Positions 11,288-22,832 of a stretch of DNA of 64,000 nucleotides are shown here, in pieces. A program made the position numbers and the translations under genes. Position 1 is the first letter of the stretch. Each line of letters starts with the position of its first letter. The DNA is from Quercus robur (Eukaryota; Streptophyta; Magnoliopsida; Fagales; Fagaceae): positions 1,934,976 to 1,998,975 of the forward strand of contig NC_065543.1 of NCBI RefSeq assembly GCF_932294415.1, read 5' to 3'. Under the pieces are notes generated by a model. That model was not told where the DNA came from and did no database searches. It saw nothing but the letters and a program-made list of their open reading frames with translations.

Positions 11288-12081
11288 GAGCATCACCATT
11301 AGCTATTTCATAAAAAATGTCATTTTGACACACCAAAAGCCTACTTTATTATTTTATCACATCATTTTACAATATATAATTCATCAGATGTTTTATCATT
11401 CAATTATATACATTAAAATAATATTAACTACACATTAAAATAATATATTATCTCCTCCCCATTATCATCAACAATAGTAACAACATCAATGGCACAACCA
11501 CCGGCCACCAATATCCATTACCACAACAACACCGACAGCCACCACTGGCACAAACCTACATCCACCAACGCCCCCTTTAAAAAAAAATCAATCAACCAAC
11601 AAACGAGAGAATAAAACGCTGACCCAAACTCAACCAACGATCACTCTAAAATCCCAACCCAATCGACCCAAAACCTCAGCGGTGAGATCAGCGGCAAGGA
11701 CTGGCGAGATCGGTGGTGTGGACTGGAAAGTGAGGCAGTGAGATCGCGGTGAGGACTAGAGAGTGATCTTGAGCAAGGAGGAGAGGGAAGAGATAGAGAG
11801 TGATAGAGAGAGAAGAAATGAGATAGAGTCTGAGGGTGATAGATAGAGAAGACAGAGAGAGAGAGAGAGAGAGATATCTGTGGAAGAGGAGAGAGAAAAA
11901 CACAATAAAATAATAATGTTTAATTTTACAATTGTTTTCCGTATCGTCTCATATTTGAGACGGTACTATAGCAGTGTGCCAAAATATTTGGCATATGGCA
12001 CACCTCATGAGGCTTATATTTTGGGGTTTGGTGTGCCAAATGCCAAAAATTCGGCATATGGCACATCTGCTATGAATGCTC
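11288..12081. mobile_element. PIF/Harbinger-like non-autonomous element, 794 bp
   Basis: The ends GAGCATCACC.. and ..GAATGCTC are inverted, the subterminal regions both carry the ggcacac/gtgtgcc motif, and a TTA duplication flanks it (11285-11287, 12082-12084), as expected for PIF/Harbinger. The interior holds a CCA-rich tract, a GA microsatellite (about 11855-11877) and no transposase. The open frame on the minus strand over the GA tract is low-complexity sequence. Confidence 0.75.
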
Positions 12082-12467
12082 TTAGGTTTTTGGGTATTTG
12101 TGCTTTGTTTTAACGTGCTTGGTATTTGTGCTTTGTTTTGTAACCAGTTTGTTGGTGTATTTTTTTTTTTTTAATGTGTTTTGCAATAAACAAGGTTTGA
12201 AAAATGTTGACTTGATTTTGGTTTTACATCATTTTATTATTATAAGAAAAATGTTAACAGATATCCTAAAGACATTGGTTTAGGAACTATTTTTAGAAAC
12301 ATTTTTATGGGAAAATGATAAAAAAAAATTAATTTTTTGACAACTTTTTATATTTCTCATTAAAGTGGTTTTAAAACTTTCATAATATGGTTCATTAAGG
12401 CACTTGATAATATGACCCTTATTATAATTATTGCTAATTTTCTAAGTTATGCTTACCAATTACGGTT

Positions 12468-12640
12468 TGGCATTTGGTCCGATTTGGTCCATTTCAGTTT
12501 AATTTGATCCAATTCTATCAATTTCAGTCCATTCTAGTCTGTACCAAAAAAAAAAAAAAAAAAAAAAAAATCCATTCTAGTCCACTTAGCTCCATTCGAT
12601 ACACTTTTGTCTAATTTAGTCTACTTCGATGTACCTACTT
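12468..12640. repeat. Degenerate 'ggtcca' tract, copy 1
   Basis: A run of roughly 10-base units of the form ttggtccattt / tttcagtccat, broken by an A run at 12546-12570. Comparable tracts occur at 13493-13640, 43925-44400 and 53495-53705. This copy lacks the conserved right-hand flank (atgataagg.aaaatgca) of the others. Confidence 0.65.
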
Positions 12641-12642
12641 AA

Positions 12643-13036
12643 GAGCATTCACATTAGTCTATGTATGATAGAAAAAAGTGTAGAATTTACATAGTTTTGT
12701 TTAAAAATTACTCACATCAGTACATGTATATAATTGTGTAAATTTACAAGTTTGCTAAAGTAACCATGTAAATTGACACTAATTAACATTATTTATTCTG
12801 CATTTTGTTGTCTATTATTTCTTTATGTATCCCAATGATGAAAGAAGAGAGAGTATTGTGGTTATTGTGTGTAAAGAAAGAGAAACAATAAAAAAAAAAT
12901 TGATATTTTAATGAAATGTAATGTAAATTAAATAATCTGATGTGGGGTGTTTTGAAAAGTAAATACATAAAATAGAAAAAGTAGGTTTCTATGATAAAAT
13001 AGACAAGAACTTTTGCATGAGCTGATGTGAATGCTC
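12643..13036. mobile_element. Tourist-like (PIF/Harbinger) MITE, 394 bp
   Basis: Terminal inverted repeats GAGCATTCACATTAG and CTGATGTGAATGCTC are flanked by TAA at 12640-12642 and 13037-13039. No coding sequence. The same TIR core is seen at 11288-12081 and, as a lone right end, in the RLK-1 intron near 2828. Confidence 0.85.
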
Positions 13037-13406
13037 TAAGAATAGGAAATTAAAGAAAAGTTTAGGTTGAGAGTACTATTAATTATTCGAGTAATATCAA
13101 TTGTAACTATATGATAAGTTTTAATTATCATGATAATCTCCTTAAAAACATGAAAATTTTGAAACTTGAAAATTTTAGTTGTACCAAAAGAAATTAGGAA
13201 AATATAATGCAAACTAACAATAATTAAAAAAATATGTACCCCTTCAAAAAAGAATAATATCAATCAAAAACACCAAAAATTGTAAAAATAGAAAGAAATA
13301 AATTCCTTTTAGAAATTGTTTATTTTATAGGAAGAATAAATTATCTACAATAAAATTTAGAGAATAAATCACATATTATACCACATTTAAAAATAATTAT
13401 ATATTT

Positions 13407-13433
13407 CTACGCATTGCGTGGGTTAACGCTTAG
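13407..13433 (+). mobile_element. Degenerate Helitron 3' terminus
   Basis: The text ctacgca-ttgcgtgggttaacgcttag aligns base for base with the hairpin-plus-CTAG ends at 6536 and 10463, but with several changes. No matching left end was found upstream, so the element size is unknown. Confidence 0.5.
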
Positions 13434-13492
13434 TAATATCTAATAACTAAAGCGTTGCATTTATTTCTACTAGCTCCTGCTGAGTTACATTA

Positions 13493-13640
13493 ATGTAACA
13501 TTTCGGTTCATTTGGTCCATTTTGATCCACTTTGGTCCATTTCAGTCAAATTCGGTCAATTTTGGTCAACTTGGTCCATTCGTCCATTTTGGTCCAAATA
13601 TGATAAGGAGAAATACATAACAACATGTTATAGTCATGTA
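13493..13640. repeat. Degenerate 'ggtcca' tract, copy 2 (short)
   Basis: It starts gtaacatttcggttcattt and ends in ggtccaaatatgataaggagaaatacataacaacatgttatag. Both ends are shared with the copy at 53495, so this is a dispersed repeat family with defined ends. Confidence 0.65.
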
Positions 13641-13764
13641 ACGCCCTAGCCCTTAAAAAAATAAAGGCTATGGCATTATAATTGGAGTGAGGGTATTTTT
13701 GTAATCTCTTCCCCAAGATATTTCTAATAAGTGGCCCTTATTGCTCCAACACCTCCTAGTTTAC

Positions 13765-13905
13765 GAGCTTATTTGGATTGAGGGGGAAAAGAGTGTGAGT
13801 GGAGGAGAGTAGAGTAGAGTTATCTGAAAATAAGTTAATTTTGAACTAAATCTACTCTATTTCTACTATACTTCCCCTTCCTTCTCCTCAATCCAAACGG
13901 ACCAA
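13765..13905. mobile_element. MITE, about 140 bp, TIR tttggattgaggg / ctcaatccaaa
   Basis: The ends ttatttggattgaggggg and ctcctcaatccaaacgg are inverted copies. The same TIR is found on the exon insertion at 38275-38381. The target duplication here is not clear. The interior is GA/CT-rich and produces a spurious minus-strand open frame. Confidence 0.55.
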
Positions 13906-14893
13906 TACACTTTCTCTCCATCTCCATCTCCCTCTCTTTCTCATTTCCTTCTTCTTCTCTTCTTGTTTCCTCCACGACTCCACCCCTTGGTCGACCAATT
14001 GAAGGCCCCATTTTCTCACCACAACCTATTGTCATCACCAAAGCAAAATAAACCACACTAACACCACGCCAATTACCGGAGGCAGTGAGTATTCCCATAT
14101 ATTGCTGAAATGGAGGTGTTAAAGGTGAAATCTCTTCGACCCATTTTCCATTATTGTTTTGGTTATGGGCTAATACTTGTGTAAAGTGGATCTCTTGAGT
14201 GAGGGTGGTATTTAGAAATGGGTAGTTCATCTTGAGTTTGTTTTAAAATGAGTAATGCAAAGTTTGTTTCAATCTCAAAGATCCATTGCTATTGCCCTAA
14301 GGGGTATTGCACCTATCTCAATTCGGGCTGCTGACTGCATTGCACACTTAACACTGCATATTTGCACTGTAGCACTGCACAGCCAGCCGGCCCAAAGGCC
14401 CCACACACTATCACTGTAAAGACTACTCACTAAGTCAGCTGCTGTTACACTATACACGCATAGGCACACACTATCCCACCAACTGTACCGTCTCTTTTAC
14501 TTTTAATTTATCAATTATTATTATTATTATAAGTTATCACACCAATTAATAATTTGATGCATGTCATATCAACCTATTTGTACTAGTTATACTAATTTAT
14601 TGATAATTTGATGTATATGATATAAAGTGGTCAAAGCGTAAAAAAAGTTGTAATAATAAGGTTTTATTATTCTATATTTTAAATTAAATTATAATTTTTA
14701 ATTACAAATGTTGGAGGAACTCAAATAAAAAACTTAATTAGTAATTTTGCATCTTAAAAAGTAAGAAAAATAGATTTTAAATAAAAAATAAAAAATTCAA
14801 TAAATTATTTAATTAATATTTAAATATAAAAAATGATTCAGTTAAAATTTTCGCCTTAGGCCGTCAACAACCCCCAAATTGTTGAGCCGGCCC
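13906..14893. other. Repeat-derived spacer
   Basis: No gene. At 14270-14470 the sequence is GC-richer with cactgcac-type repeats, similar in style to 58020-58140 inside the hAT element at 57523. At 14877-14893 the text gagccggccctg is the complement of a CAGGGCCGGC-type hAT end without a recognisable partner. The remainder is AT-rich. Confidence 0.4.
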
Positions 14894-14976
14894 TGGTCTA
14901 GTTCACACATTTGCTTGGTCATTTTTAAGCACTCGGACAATTATTGGATAATATCATAGAAGTTTAGTTTAAATAA

Positions 14977-15020
<44 letters not shown>

Positions 15021-15417
15021 CTGAGAATTGTTTATTGATTTCGTTTTCAATGAGCTGAAGGGGCATTAACTTCGACTTACATACTCTGGACTTTCTTTCG
15101 ACTGCCAGTCTGCCATTCTTTACGGTTGCATGACTTGGTAAAATAGAATTAGCAATTTCTTTTTGTTTTTTTGATTTCTGACTCAGCAATTACGTTTTGT
15201 ACGTTCCTCCAAAAAACTTGGCTCAATCCTCCAAAAAGAAAATGCTCAAATTTCAGCCATTTCTTCCAAACCACTTTTTCGAGAATTAAAGAATTAACGC
15301 GTGTGATCAATTTTCCAGCTAGAAATTTCTTGAAAATGATTGTTTTGATATTTCTATATAACTAGTTAAGTACAATGTTTCTACCTCTGATTATTCTTAC
15401 AAAGCACTCACAAGCAA
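14894..15417 (+). other. RLK-2 upstream region with an orphan RLK 5' fragment
   Basis: At 14894-14935 the text resembles the signal-peptide coding part of this receptor family (ttcacacatttgcttggtca). The block to about 15150 also matches the upstream region of RLK-7 (57493-57522, then 59225-59300 and 61615-61660 across insertions), so RLK-2 and RLK-7 descend from one duplicated unit. An (AT)n microsatellite lies at 14983-15018. Confidence 0.5.
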
Positions 15418-16207
15418 ATGGCTCATAGTGCCAAACTCGTCAATCGTCCTAGCTCTACTTCACATATTTGCTTGGTCATTTCTGGACATTATTGACATTA
15501 TTGAAATGTTACGTACAATGTATAATTGTTGTATAATAATTTGATTAAAGAGTCACTAGAAGACCCTTACAACTACATCAAGTATTCATGGAATTTCAGC
15601 AACAACATAGAAGGTTTCATCTGTAAATTTGTTGGGCTCAAATGCTGGCACTCTGATGAAAGCAGGGTACTAAATATCCGGCTGTTGAACATGGGGCTAA
15701 GGGGCTAAAGGGCCACTTTCCTCCGGAAATCAGGAATTGCACATCATTGACGGGTCTGGACTTGTCAGGTAATGACCTTACAGGCACCATACCATCTGAC
15801 TTATCTATGCTGCTCAGGTACGTGAACACCCTTGATCTCTCATCCAACAATTTTGCTGGTGAAATCCCTAAGAGCATAGTGAATTGCACCTATCTAAGTG
15901 TCCTTCGACTTGACAACAACCAGCTAACGGGTTCTATCCCTCCAGAAATTAACCAGCTTCGGAGACTTTGCACGTTTGGTGTTGCTAACAATCTCTTATC
16001 AAGGCCGGTGCCTGTGTTTTCCGATCTTACCATTCCTGTAGAGAGTGATGCAATTATTCTGGGACATTGTACCATTCCTGCAGAGAGCTATGCAAATAAT
16101 TTGGGACTTTGTGGGGCTCTGTTGGAACCTTGCAAACCTTCTCCTAAGAAGTTTATTGTTCTATGCAAAGAAGGATTTGTGGTAGGCTGGATTGTCGCTA
16201 TGGTCAT

Positions 16208-16840
16208 TGTTTGTTCGTTTAGACCCCTTAAACTAGATTCTTTAACCAAATATATTAACCACATGATTACTTAGATTAATTATTCAGATCTAGGTTAAAC
16301 ACAAATATATCATAACACACGATACGATGACCCAAAAAATCCAATGAAATGAACCGTTTCAAGGTAAAAACCTGGAGAGGATTTAACTTAGCTATTCTCA
16401 AGGTAAACCAAATCCACTAGAAATTGAAATTTTTACAATCAGATTTAACCCTAAATCTATTACTATCTCTAATAGTAACTTACTGACATGACCACATGCA
16501 AGCTTCGAATCCATGGACTCCTCTTCTTGGATTTACACCAACCAAGCCGCCTTGCTTGTGACTTTGAGATCCCACTCAAAGGTTTCAGATCACCATCAAT
16601 AATGATCTTGATGCAGCATAGCAACTATGTTCTACCAAAGCTTGATTGTAGTTTTTGTTTCGGTAGATTCTTGTGTGGTTAGAAGGTACAAAGCCTCTCA
16701 GATTTCACAAAGAGTAACACACAAGATTCTTCTCCAAAAGTTTGCAAAATGTGGCTAGGGTTTCCCTTTTATATGTGGAGAAGTTTAGATGAAAACCTAA
16801 AAGTTTTCGCAGGCTTGGGCCTTTTAAAAAATCAGCAGAA

Positions 16841-16886
<46 letters not shown>

Positions 16887-17086
16887 GTTCTTGCGATTTT
16901 CGATCAATCGAGCCTAATTCTCAATCGGTCAAGTAAGGCCGAATCACACTCCCTTTTTCTGCACTTAGTTGGACTTGAATCTTGAAACACCCACTTTTAT
17001 GCATTGCCTAAAAACCTAGTCTAGACATGCTTTGTTCTTGGTTTGCCAACAATACAAATGTGATTCTAAATATTTAGAACCTAATA
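16208..17086. mobile_element. LTR fossil (family gamma), apparently solo, 879 bp
   Basis: Inserted in the transmembrane-coding part of RLK-2. It starts TGTTTGTTCG and is flanked by near-matching 5-bp duplications (16203-16207 and 17087-17091). It aligns over most of its length with the LTR at 62709-63484. No internal region is present, so this looks like a recombined solo LTR. The A run at about 16843-16884 lies inside it. The superfamily cannot be told from the LTR alone; the divergence from its partner suggests a moderately old insertion. Confidence 0.7.
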
Positions 17087-18720
17087 ATCATAGTGGTAGT
17101 TGTTATGTTTTGTAATAAACCAATATTGCTTGTGAAGAAGGCAATAACCAAGAACAACAATAAATTAATGAAAGCAGGAACCCGATGGTGTTCCATTGAT
17201 GAAAGAAGCAATAACGTGATGGTAATCTCTTAGAGCCTATTTGTTTCCATCTTCATGTTTCTTTTTGTCCAATACATGATTGCAATAGACTATTTTCAAA
17301 AGAAAAAATGACAAATATATTTGTCTCCTAATTACAATCCAAAACAATGTTAAAAATATCAAAGAAGCCCTCTTACACCGCCACATAGAAAGCTTTACTT
17401 GCATATTCGTGATCCTTTCTATTCAACATTAAATGATCATCCTTACTCTCTACTTCTTGCCCTTTGAAAAATTATGTTATGAGAGCCCCTCTCACATTTG
17501 GGTGCCATAGATATTTAGGGAAGAACCAAATACGAGAAGGGTGCCTCATGAGATGAGATTTTTTACTTGTTTAATACTTGCAAATAATGCTCCTCTCACA
17601 TGGGCATAGACCCTGCAAGAATGGGACGCATCTAAATGTGAGAGGTGTATTGTATGCAACTGTTATACAATATACCACCTCCATGAAATGATCTCCATTG
17701 AGATACTTTCTCCTCAGTTTGTCACGAGTAGACAGTTTGTACAACCACTTAAAAGAAACATCTGTGTCAAATTTTTTTATATAAATTTTGATTAGCACTA
17801 ATGCAAAAATGGCAAATGATTTAAGTCACAGATGGAGAGAATGGTTACTAGAATGAGCTTTATAGAAATTAGTGAGGCGACTGGCAATTTCAACACAAAC
17901 AATGTCATTGGAATGGGGAAGATTGGGATGATGTACAAGGCAGTGCTTCCAAATTGATGGCCTCTTGCAGTTAAGAGGTTAAATAATTGTCAATCTTATG
18001 AAACACAATTTCTATCTGAGCTATCAGTTATGGGTATACTGAGACACGATAACTTCGTTCCCCTCTTGGGATATTGCAGTGAATAGAACGAAAAACTTCT
18101 AGTGTACAAATATATATTGCATGGCAACCTTTATGATTGGCTACATGTAGGAGAAGGAGAACTCAAGGACAAGATCTTGGAATGGTCTTTGAGGACTAAA
18201 ATTGCAATTGGGATAGCAAGAGGCCTAGCATGGCTTCACCATAAGTATGATTTCTGAGTGGTCCATCTCAACTTAGGTTCAAACTCTATAAACTCTATCT
18301 TATTAGATATGAATTTTGAGCCCAAGATATCAAAATTTGGTGGGGCAAAAATATCAAGTTCTGGAGGGTTAATGTTCATGAATTCAACTGTCATTGACAC
18401 AAGTAATAGCTCTTTTGTAGACAGTGGGGTAAGGGAGTTGGGTTTTGTTAAAAAAGATGTCTATGACTTTGGAATTCTACTTCTTGAGCTAATTACAAGA
18501 AAGGAACCCATTGAAATTAACAGTTTTTCATATGGTTTTAATGGGAGTTTTTTGATTGGATAACTTACCTTTTGAGCAATTCATCTGGTCTTTATAGTGT
18601 TATTGATAATTCTTTGATTGGAAGAGGATTTGATGATGAAATCTTTGAGTTACTTAGAATTGCATATACCTGTCTTAACCCCTTCCCTAGTCAAAGGCCA
18701 ACAATGCTTGAATTGTACAA

Positions 18721-18918
18721 TACAATAAGTACTTTCGGGGAGAGAGATGGCATCACAAATGACTCTGAGATATTGATGCAACCTGAAATTGCTATTGCAA
18801 GTAGCTCAATTGAAACCAATACAATAAGTACTTTTGGGGAGCGATACGGCATCACAAATGACTATGAGATATTGATGCAATCTGAAATTGCTATTGCAAG
18901 CAGCTTAAATGAAATTGT
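18721..18918 (+). repeat. In-frame 99-bp tandem duplication in RLK-2 tail
   Basis: Units start at 18721 and 18820 (tacaataagtact), period 99 bases = 33 codons. Each unit codes a TISTFGER..GITND.EILMQ.EIAIASS segment, the C-terminal tail of the kinase domain. Other copies in the array have one unit. Confidence 0.85.
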
Positions 18919-18946
18919 TGAGGTAGAAATTGCACACACCAATTGA

Positions 18947-19748
18947 AGCATGACATACAAATTGTAGCTTTCACATTTCGAAATATATGTAACATATTTG
19001 CTGTCCCAAACGTTATTTGGGTTACATTTTCTTAATGTAATCTTTTTTCTGCCCTTCACTGTCTTTTTGTTATCTTTATCCCCTGATTTAAGAATAAAAA
19101 AAATAAGGATTCTAGAGGTTTTGGAGCCACTGCAGTGGGAAGGGGAAACCGGACATTTGTTGAGGTTACAAAGAGAGACTAGTTGTATAAATGTTTTTCA
19201 AGTAGACTATTGTAATTGGTTCTCCCAGTGAATTTTCTATGCAATTGGATACTGGAGTGGTTTTTCTTTGAAGGAATTCTTCATTGGTTTTCCATTTGCC
19301 AAAATGTTGTGCTTGGCTGTTGTTTATTGCTTTGTGCATTGGATACTACTTTTTTTTTTTTTTTTTTTTAAATTTATCTTCTTGTGTATGGAATTCCTAA
19401 TAAATTTGTGTGATATATCAATAAATCCACTATATTATTATTTGAGGTAAAAATAGAATTTTCCATTTGGTATTAAATAAGATTTTTTCAACATTATAAA
19501 TCACAAAAATGATTTGGACATAAAACCCCTTTTCAATAAACTAAACTCTGCCTACAAAGTTCTGTTGATTAAAAACTTCGAGGATAAATACGAATAGGAA
19601 CAAAAGAAAAACAATTGGTTGGGACATATCCTCCACCCAAATGCGCGAAACCAACAGATTATTGGACAAGCTCAGAGAAATTTCGTTTACATTCATTAAT
19701 TGGAAAAATTTTATAATCCTAAACTTTTCTGAAAAGTAAGTCAAGAGT
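18947..19748. other. RLK-2 3' flank
   Basis: The first 150 bases align with the 3' flanks of RLK-5 and RLK-6 (cagcatgrcatac..). There is a T run at 19350-19369. No separate gene is visible before the hAT element. Confidence 0.5.
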
Positions 19749-20892
19749 AGACATGGCAAAACGGGCGGGTCAGATCGGGTTTGAGTCGGGTCAATTGGGT
19801 TGCGGGTCAAAATGGATCATTTTAAGCGGGTTAAAAACAAGTTCAGGTCAATTGGATTGTGGGTCGGGTCGGGTTGACCCGTATTTTTCACATGGGCTTT
19901 TTTTTTTTTTTTTTTTAATAAAGAAAACATGTACTTGTCATTTGGAAAGTTATGCAACAAATTACTTGAATTAAAATGCATTACTTTGAATTCACCATTT
20001 ATATCAAGAATAATCTCAGTTAAACTTATTAATACTCATTCAATAATTTTAAAATTATACAAATTCTAACATTGCTATCTAAAACAAAATAACACAAAGA
20101 TAAGTAAAACAAATAAACAAGTTTTATTTCTACACAATATCAACATTCCAAAATATAAAACAAAATTACAAATGACTTATTGGATAACTCATTTGATAAA
20201 GAATAAAAACATATAAGAAATTTAAAATATTGAAAATTAATTTTATAATCTATTATCAATTATGGTTGGCACTCTATTTCAATTTGAGATATATATTAAA
20301 GTTTGATTGTTTACTTATTTATACATGGTCTCTTTTATGAATATCATATCATTGTTAAGCAACACACACTCTAGGAAATATCATAATTTATTTTGAAAAG
20401 CCGTTTATTTTGGACATAAATTGTTGAAAAATAGGTCTAAGCATTCATAATTTATGATAATTTGATACTTTGACTTCACTATTTTCACACTTATGAATGT
20501 TTCTCACACATCTACAATTTTAAATCTATGTTTTAACTCTACTGTAACCAGATTATCTTGGCATGTACTTTGTTATTTGATATCTAAAATTCTTTACTCA
20601 TTACAGAATACTCAACCATTCATCTTTCAATTAATTTGCACGCAATTATGTAAATGTATCAATTGTTTCCTTAAAACTCACAACAAACAATTAAACCAAT
20701 ATTTTCTTAATTTTACTATTTTTTTTACCAAAAAAAAAGTTTTAAAAAAATGGTTCGGGTTCGAGTCAGGTCAGGTTGATCCGCTAAAAACATAGGTCAG
20801 GTCACGGGTCAACCCGTTTTTGCTTTAGGTCAAAAACATTGAGTACGGGTTGAGTCGGGTCAAAAAATTCTGACTGGTTTTGCCATGTCTGG
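19749..20892. mobile_element. Non-autonomous hAT-like element, 1144 bp
   Basis: The ends agacatggcaaaac and gttttgccatgtct are inverted, and an 8-bp near-perfect duplication (tcaagagt at 19741-19748, ttaagagt at 20893-20900) flanks it. Both subterminal zones are filled with cgggt(c/t) and gggttgaccc motifs, as in known plant hAT elements. No transposase is seen; the interior is AT-rich. Confidence 0.75.
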
Positions 20893-20968
20893 TTAAGAGT
20901 AACTGTGTCTAAGTGTTCGTATGTGTCTAGAAAATTGGTGTGTGTCTTGTAAAAGCCAAGAATGTGTT

Positions 20969-21146
20969 TGGTATCAAATGATACCATGTCAACGGTATCA
21001 AAATTCAATAAATGTGAGACATATCAGCAAAAATAACTAGCCCACTAACAATTAAAAGACATGTATTAGTGGGTAGTTATTTTTTCGCATATATCTCTTG
21101 TTTATTGAATTTTGATATAGATGACATAGTATCATTTGATACAAAA
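20969..21146. mobile_element. Foldback MITE, near-perfect hairpin of about 80-bp arms
   Basis: Left arm 20969-21050 (tggtatcaaatgatacc... to actagcccacta) and right arm 21065-21146 (tagtgggtagttat... to tatcatttgatacaaaata) are inverted copies with few mismatches and a loop of about 15 bases. A transcript would fold into a long, miRNA-precursor-like stem. Confidence 0.75.
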
Positions 21147-22631
21147 TACTTTTTTCTGTAAAGGCCAAGTGTGCTAGGATAACTTTGCAGTGTGGAATTT
21201 GTGAGTCTAGTGGGCCACTCTAGGCTTTCCATAATTCAATGTGCTGTAATCGTGTGTAAGTAAAGATAATAGAATTTTTTTTGCCCTGCCACGTCTTCTG
21301 TTCAACAATTTGGTATAAGAGAGAGGTTTTCACTTTCCACTTTCTGGACAATACTAACCATCCTTTCCATTGCCTTCATTTGCAGACTTTGAATTTTTCT
21401 ACGTGCATTTTTTGACAGACAAAGTTTAACTACAAAATTTGTTATACCTTAAGATTTTAATCTTACTCAATGAAATAAATATTACTATATATTTTGAAAA
21501 TCTAACCATTGAATTGCATGTTCTTCATGCTCTTAATACACATGTCAAATTTTGTGTCAATCAAATATTATTTACTATATTATCTATAAGTTTACATTTT
21601 ATATGTAATTTTAAACTACAAAAACTTGCAATTTAAATAATTTATTGATGACATAGCTATTGATCTTTAATTTTCTAAAAATTTTGTAAGTTGGAGGATT
21701 TAAGAAGAATATGTAATCCAATAGTGGAATTATCAAACTTCATATCCAATAAAAAGATATTGAGTAAGGTTGTAGTCTTGGGCTACAACTAATTTTGTAG
21801 CTAAATTTTGTCATCTTTGACTAGTACTAGCCAACTAGGTCTTCCAAACTACTTTTTTGAAGATTCAAGTATTAATGAAACTAGTCCTTAACCCCAGGGG
21901 TGGCGGCACGTTGAGGCCAAGGTGGTCACAAGACCACCCTGACTTGAAAATTATAATATATATATATATATATATAAATTTATATTTGTCTATCCTTAAA
22001 AAAAAAAAAAAATTGTGACCACGCTCAAATTTATTTTTTTTATGTCCAATAAAAATAAACTTTGGTCCACTTAACAATATATTAGGGCCCTTCAAGCAAA
22101 AAGAAAAAGCCCAAAAAATTTTATTGAACTAAAATCTGAAAAAAAAAAATTATAATAATAGCAAGACCAAAAAGAACTCAAGGAAAAATGCCCAAGATCA
22201 ATCTGGACCTCACTCACTACTCAAGTAGATTTTTAAATCAACAAAAAATAATAATAATTAAATTTCTATAAACTAATTAACTAAATACCCAATCAAATTT
22301 TAAACCAAAAAAATTCCTAACCTAAAGGGAAATAAGAACCTCAGGTCCTCAGCAAAAGTGAATCAGCAACAGCTGCAACAGAAACACCTAGAGCAGTTGA
22401 CAATGACAGCAAGATCGGGAAATAAGAACCTCAGGCAACATCAAGGTTCTTCAATTCTCTATCTCATCTCTGCTATGAGCCTCTGACTAAGAGCGGTGCT
22501 CTCTCACTTTTTCTCTATCTCATAGTCTAACTTGTGACTATTTTTTGATAATGCAGTGTATTGACTTAGACTTAGATTTACTGACTATTTTTTTGTCTTT
22601 TGTAATCTCTCTTATTCTCTGCTCTAGCTTA
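21147..22631. other. Spacer with a dispersed AT-rich repeat
   Basis: No gene. The sequence 21440-21790 (tgaaaatctaaccattgaat.. to ..gaggattta.aagaa) matches 53815-54041, so both are copies of one dispersed repeat. At 21895 there is a ggggtggcggcacg motif followed by an (AT)n run at 21957-21974. CT-rich sequence follows at 22440-22620. Confidence 0.45.
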
Positions 22632-22755
22632 GCCTGTTTGGTAAGATATTTCTAATAACGTTGTTTAAGTATTGTGGAAATACGTGTGAGTTAAAAAGTG
22701 TTGTGGTGTTTAAACACTAAAAACTATTGTTTAGACAACAGTACCAAACACCCCC
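22632..22755. mobile_element. MITE, 124 bp, related to 10915-11052
   Basis: The ends gcctgtttggtaa and ttgtttagac..taccaaaca are inverted; flanking ctta duplications lie at 22628-22631 and 22756-22759. Internal text is shared with the copy at 10915. Confidence 0.65.
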
Positions 22756-22832
22756 CTTAGACTTACTAACTTAGGCTCTCCTTTAGTTCTTTTTGGCTAA
22801 ATTGGCTTTTCAGCTTTTGTGTAACTTTATGT

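Larger units (their letters stand above)
15418..18946 (+). pseudogene. RLK-2: broken LRR receptor-like pseudokinase
   Basis: The start MAHSAKLV at 15418 goes out of frame within the signal peptide. LRRNT-like sequence (15526-15708) and LRRs (15747-16130) are in different frames, joined at a short duplication of ggggctaa near 15695. A 42-bp in-frame tandem duplication (16029-16112) repeats the IPAES/IPVES stretch after the last LRR. The transmembrane region is split by an LTR (16208-17086), continues to about 17210, and the kinase exon runs from 17832 to a stop at 18944-18946. That exon has stops at the glycine-loop side (after VLPN), before the alpha-C/beta5 region and at HLN, and a frame change near 18548. 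Surviving motifs match the family: HLN, KFG for DFG, and VKKDVYDFG without APE. The C-terminal tail is lengthened by a 33-codon tandem duplication. Its upstream region and intron match RLK-7. It cannot make a full receptor. Confidence 0.8.

Noticed and set aside
13835-14230. 131-codon minus-strand open frame
   Set aside because: It overlaps a MITE and CT/GA-rich low-complexity DNA, its peptide has no recognisable domain, and it has no paralogue or splice context.
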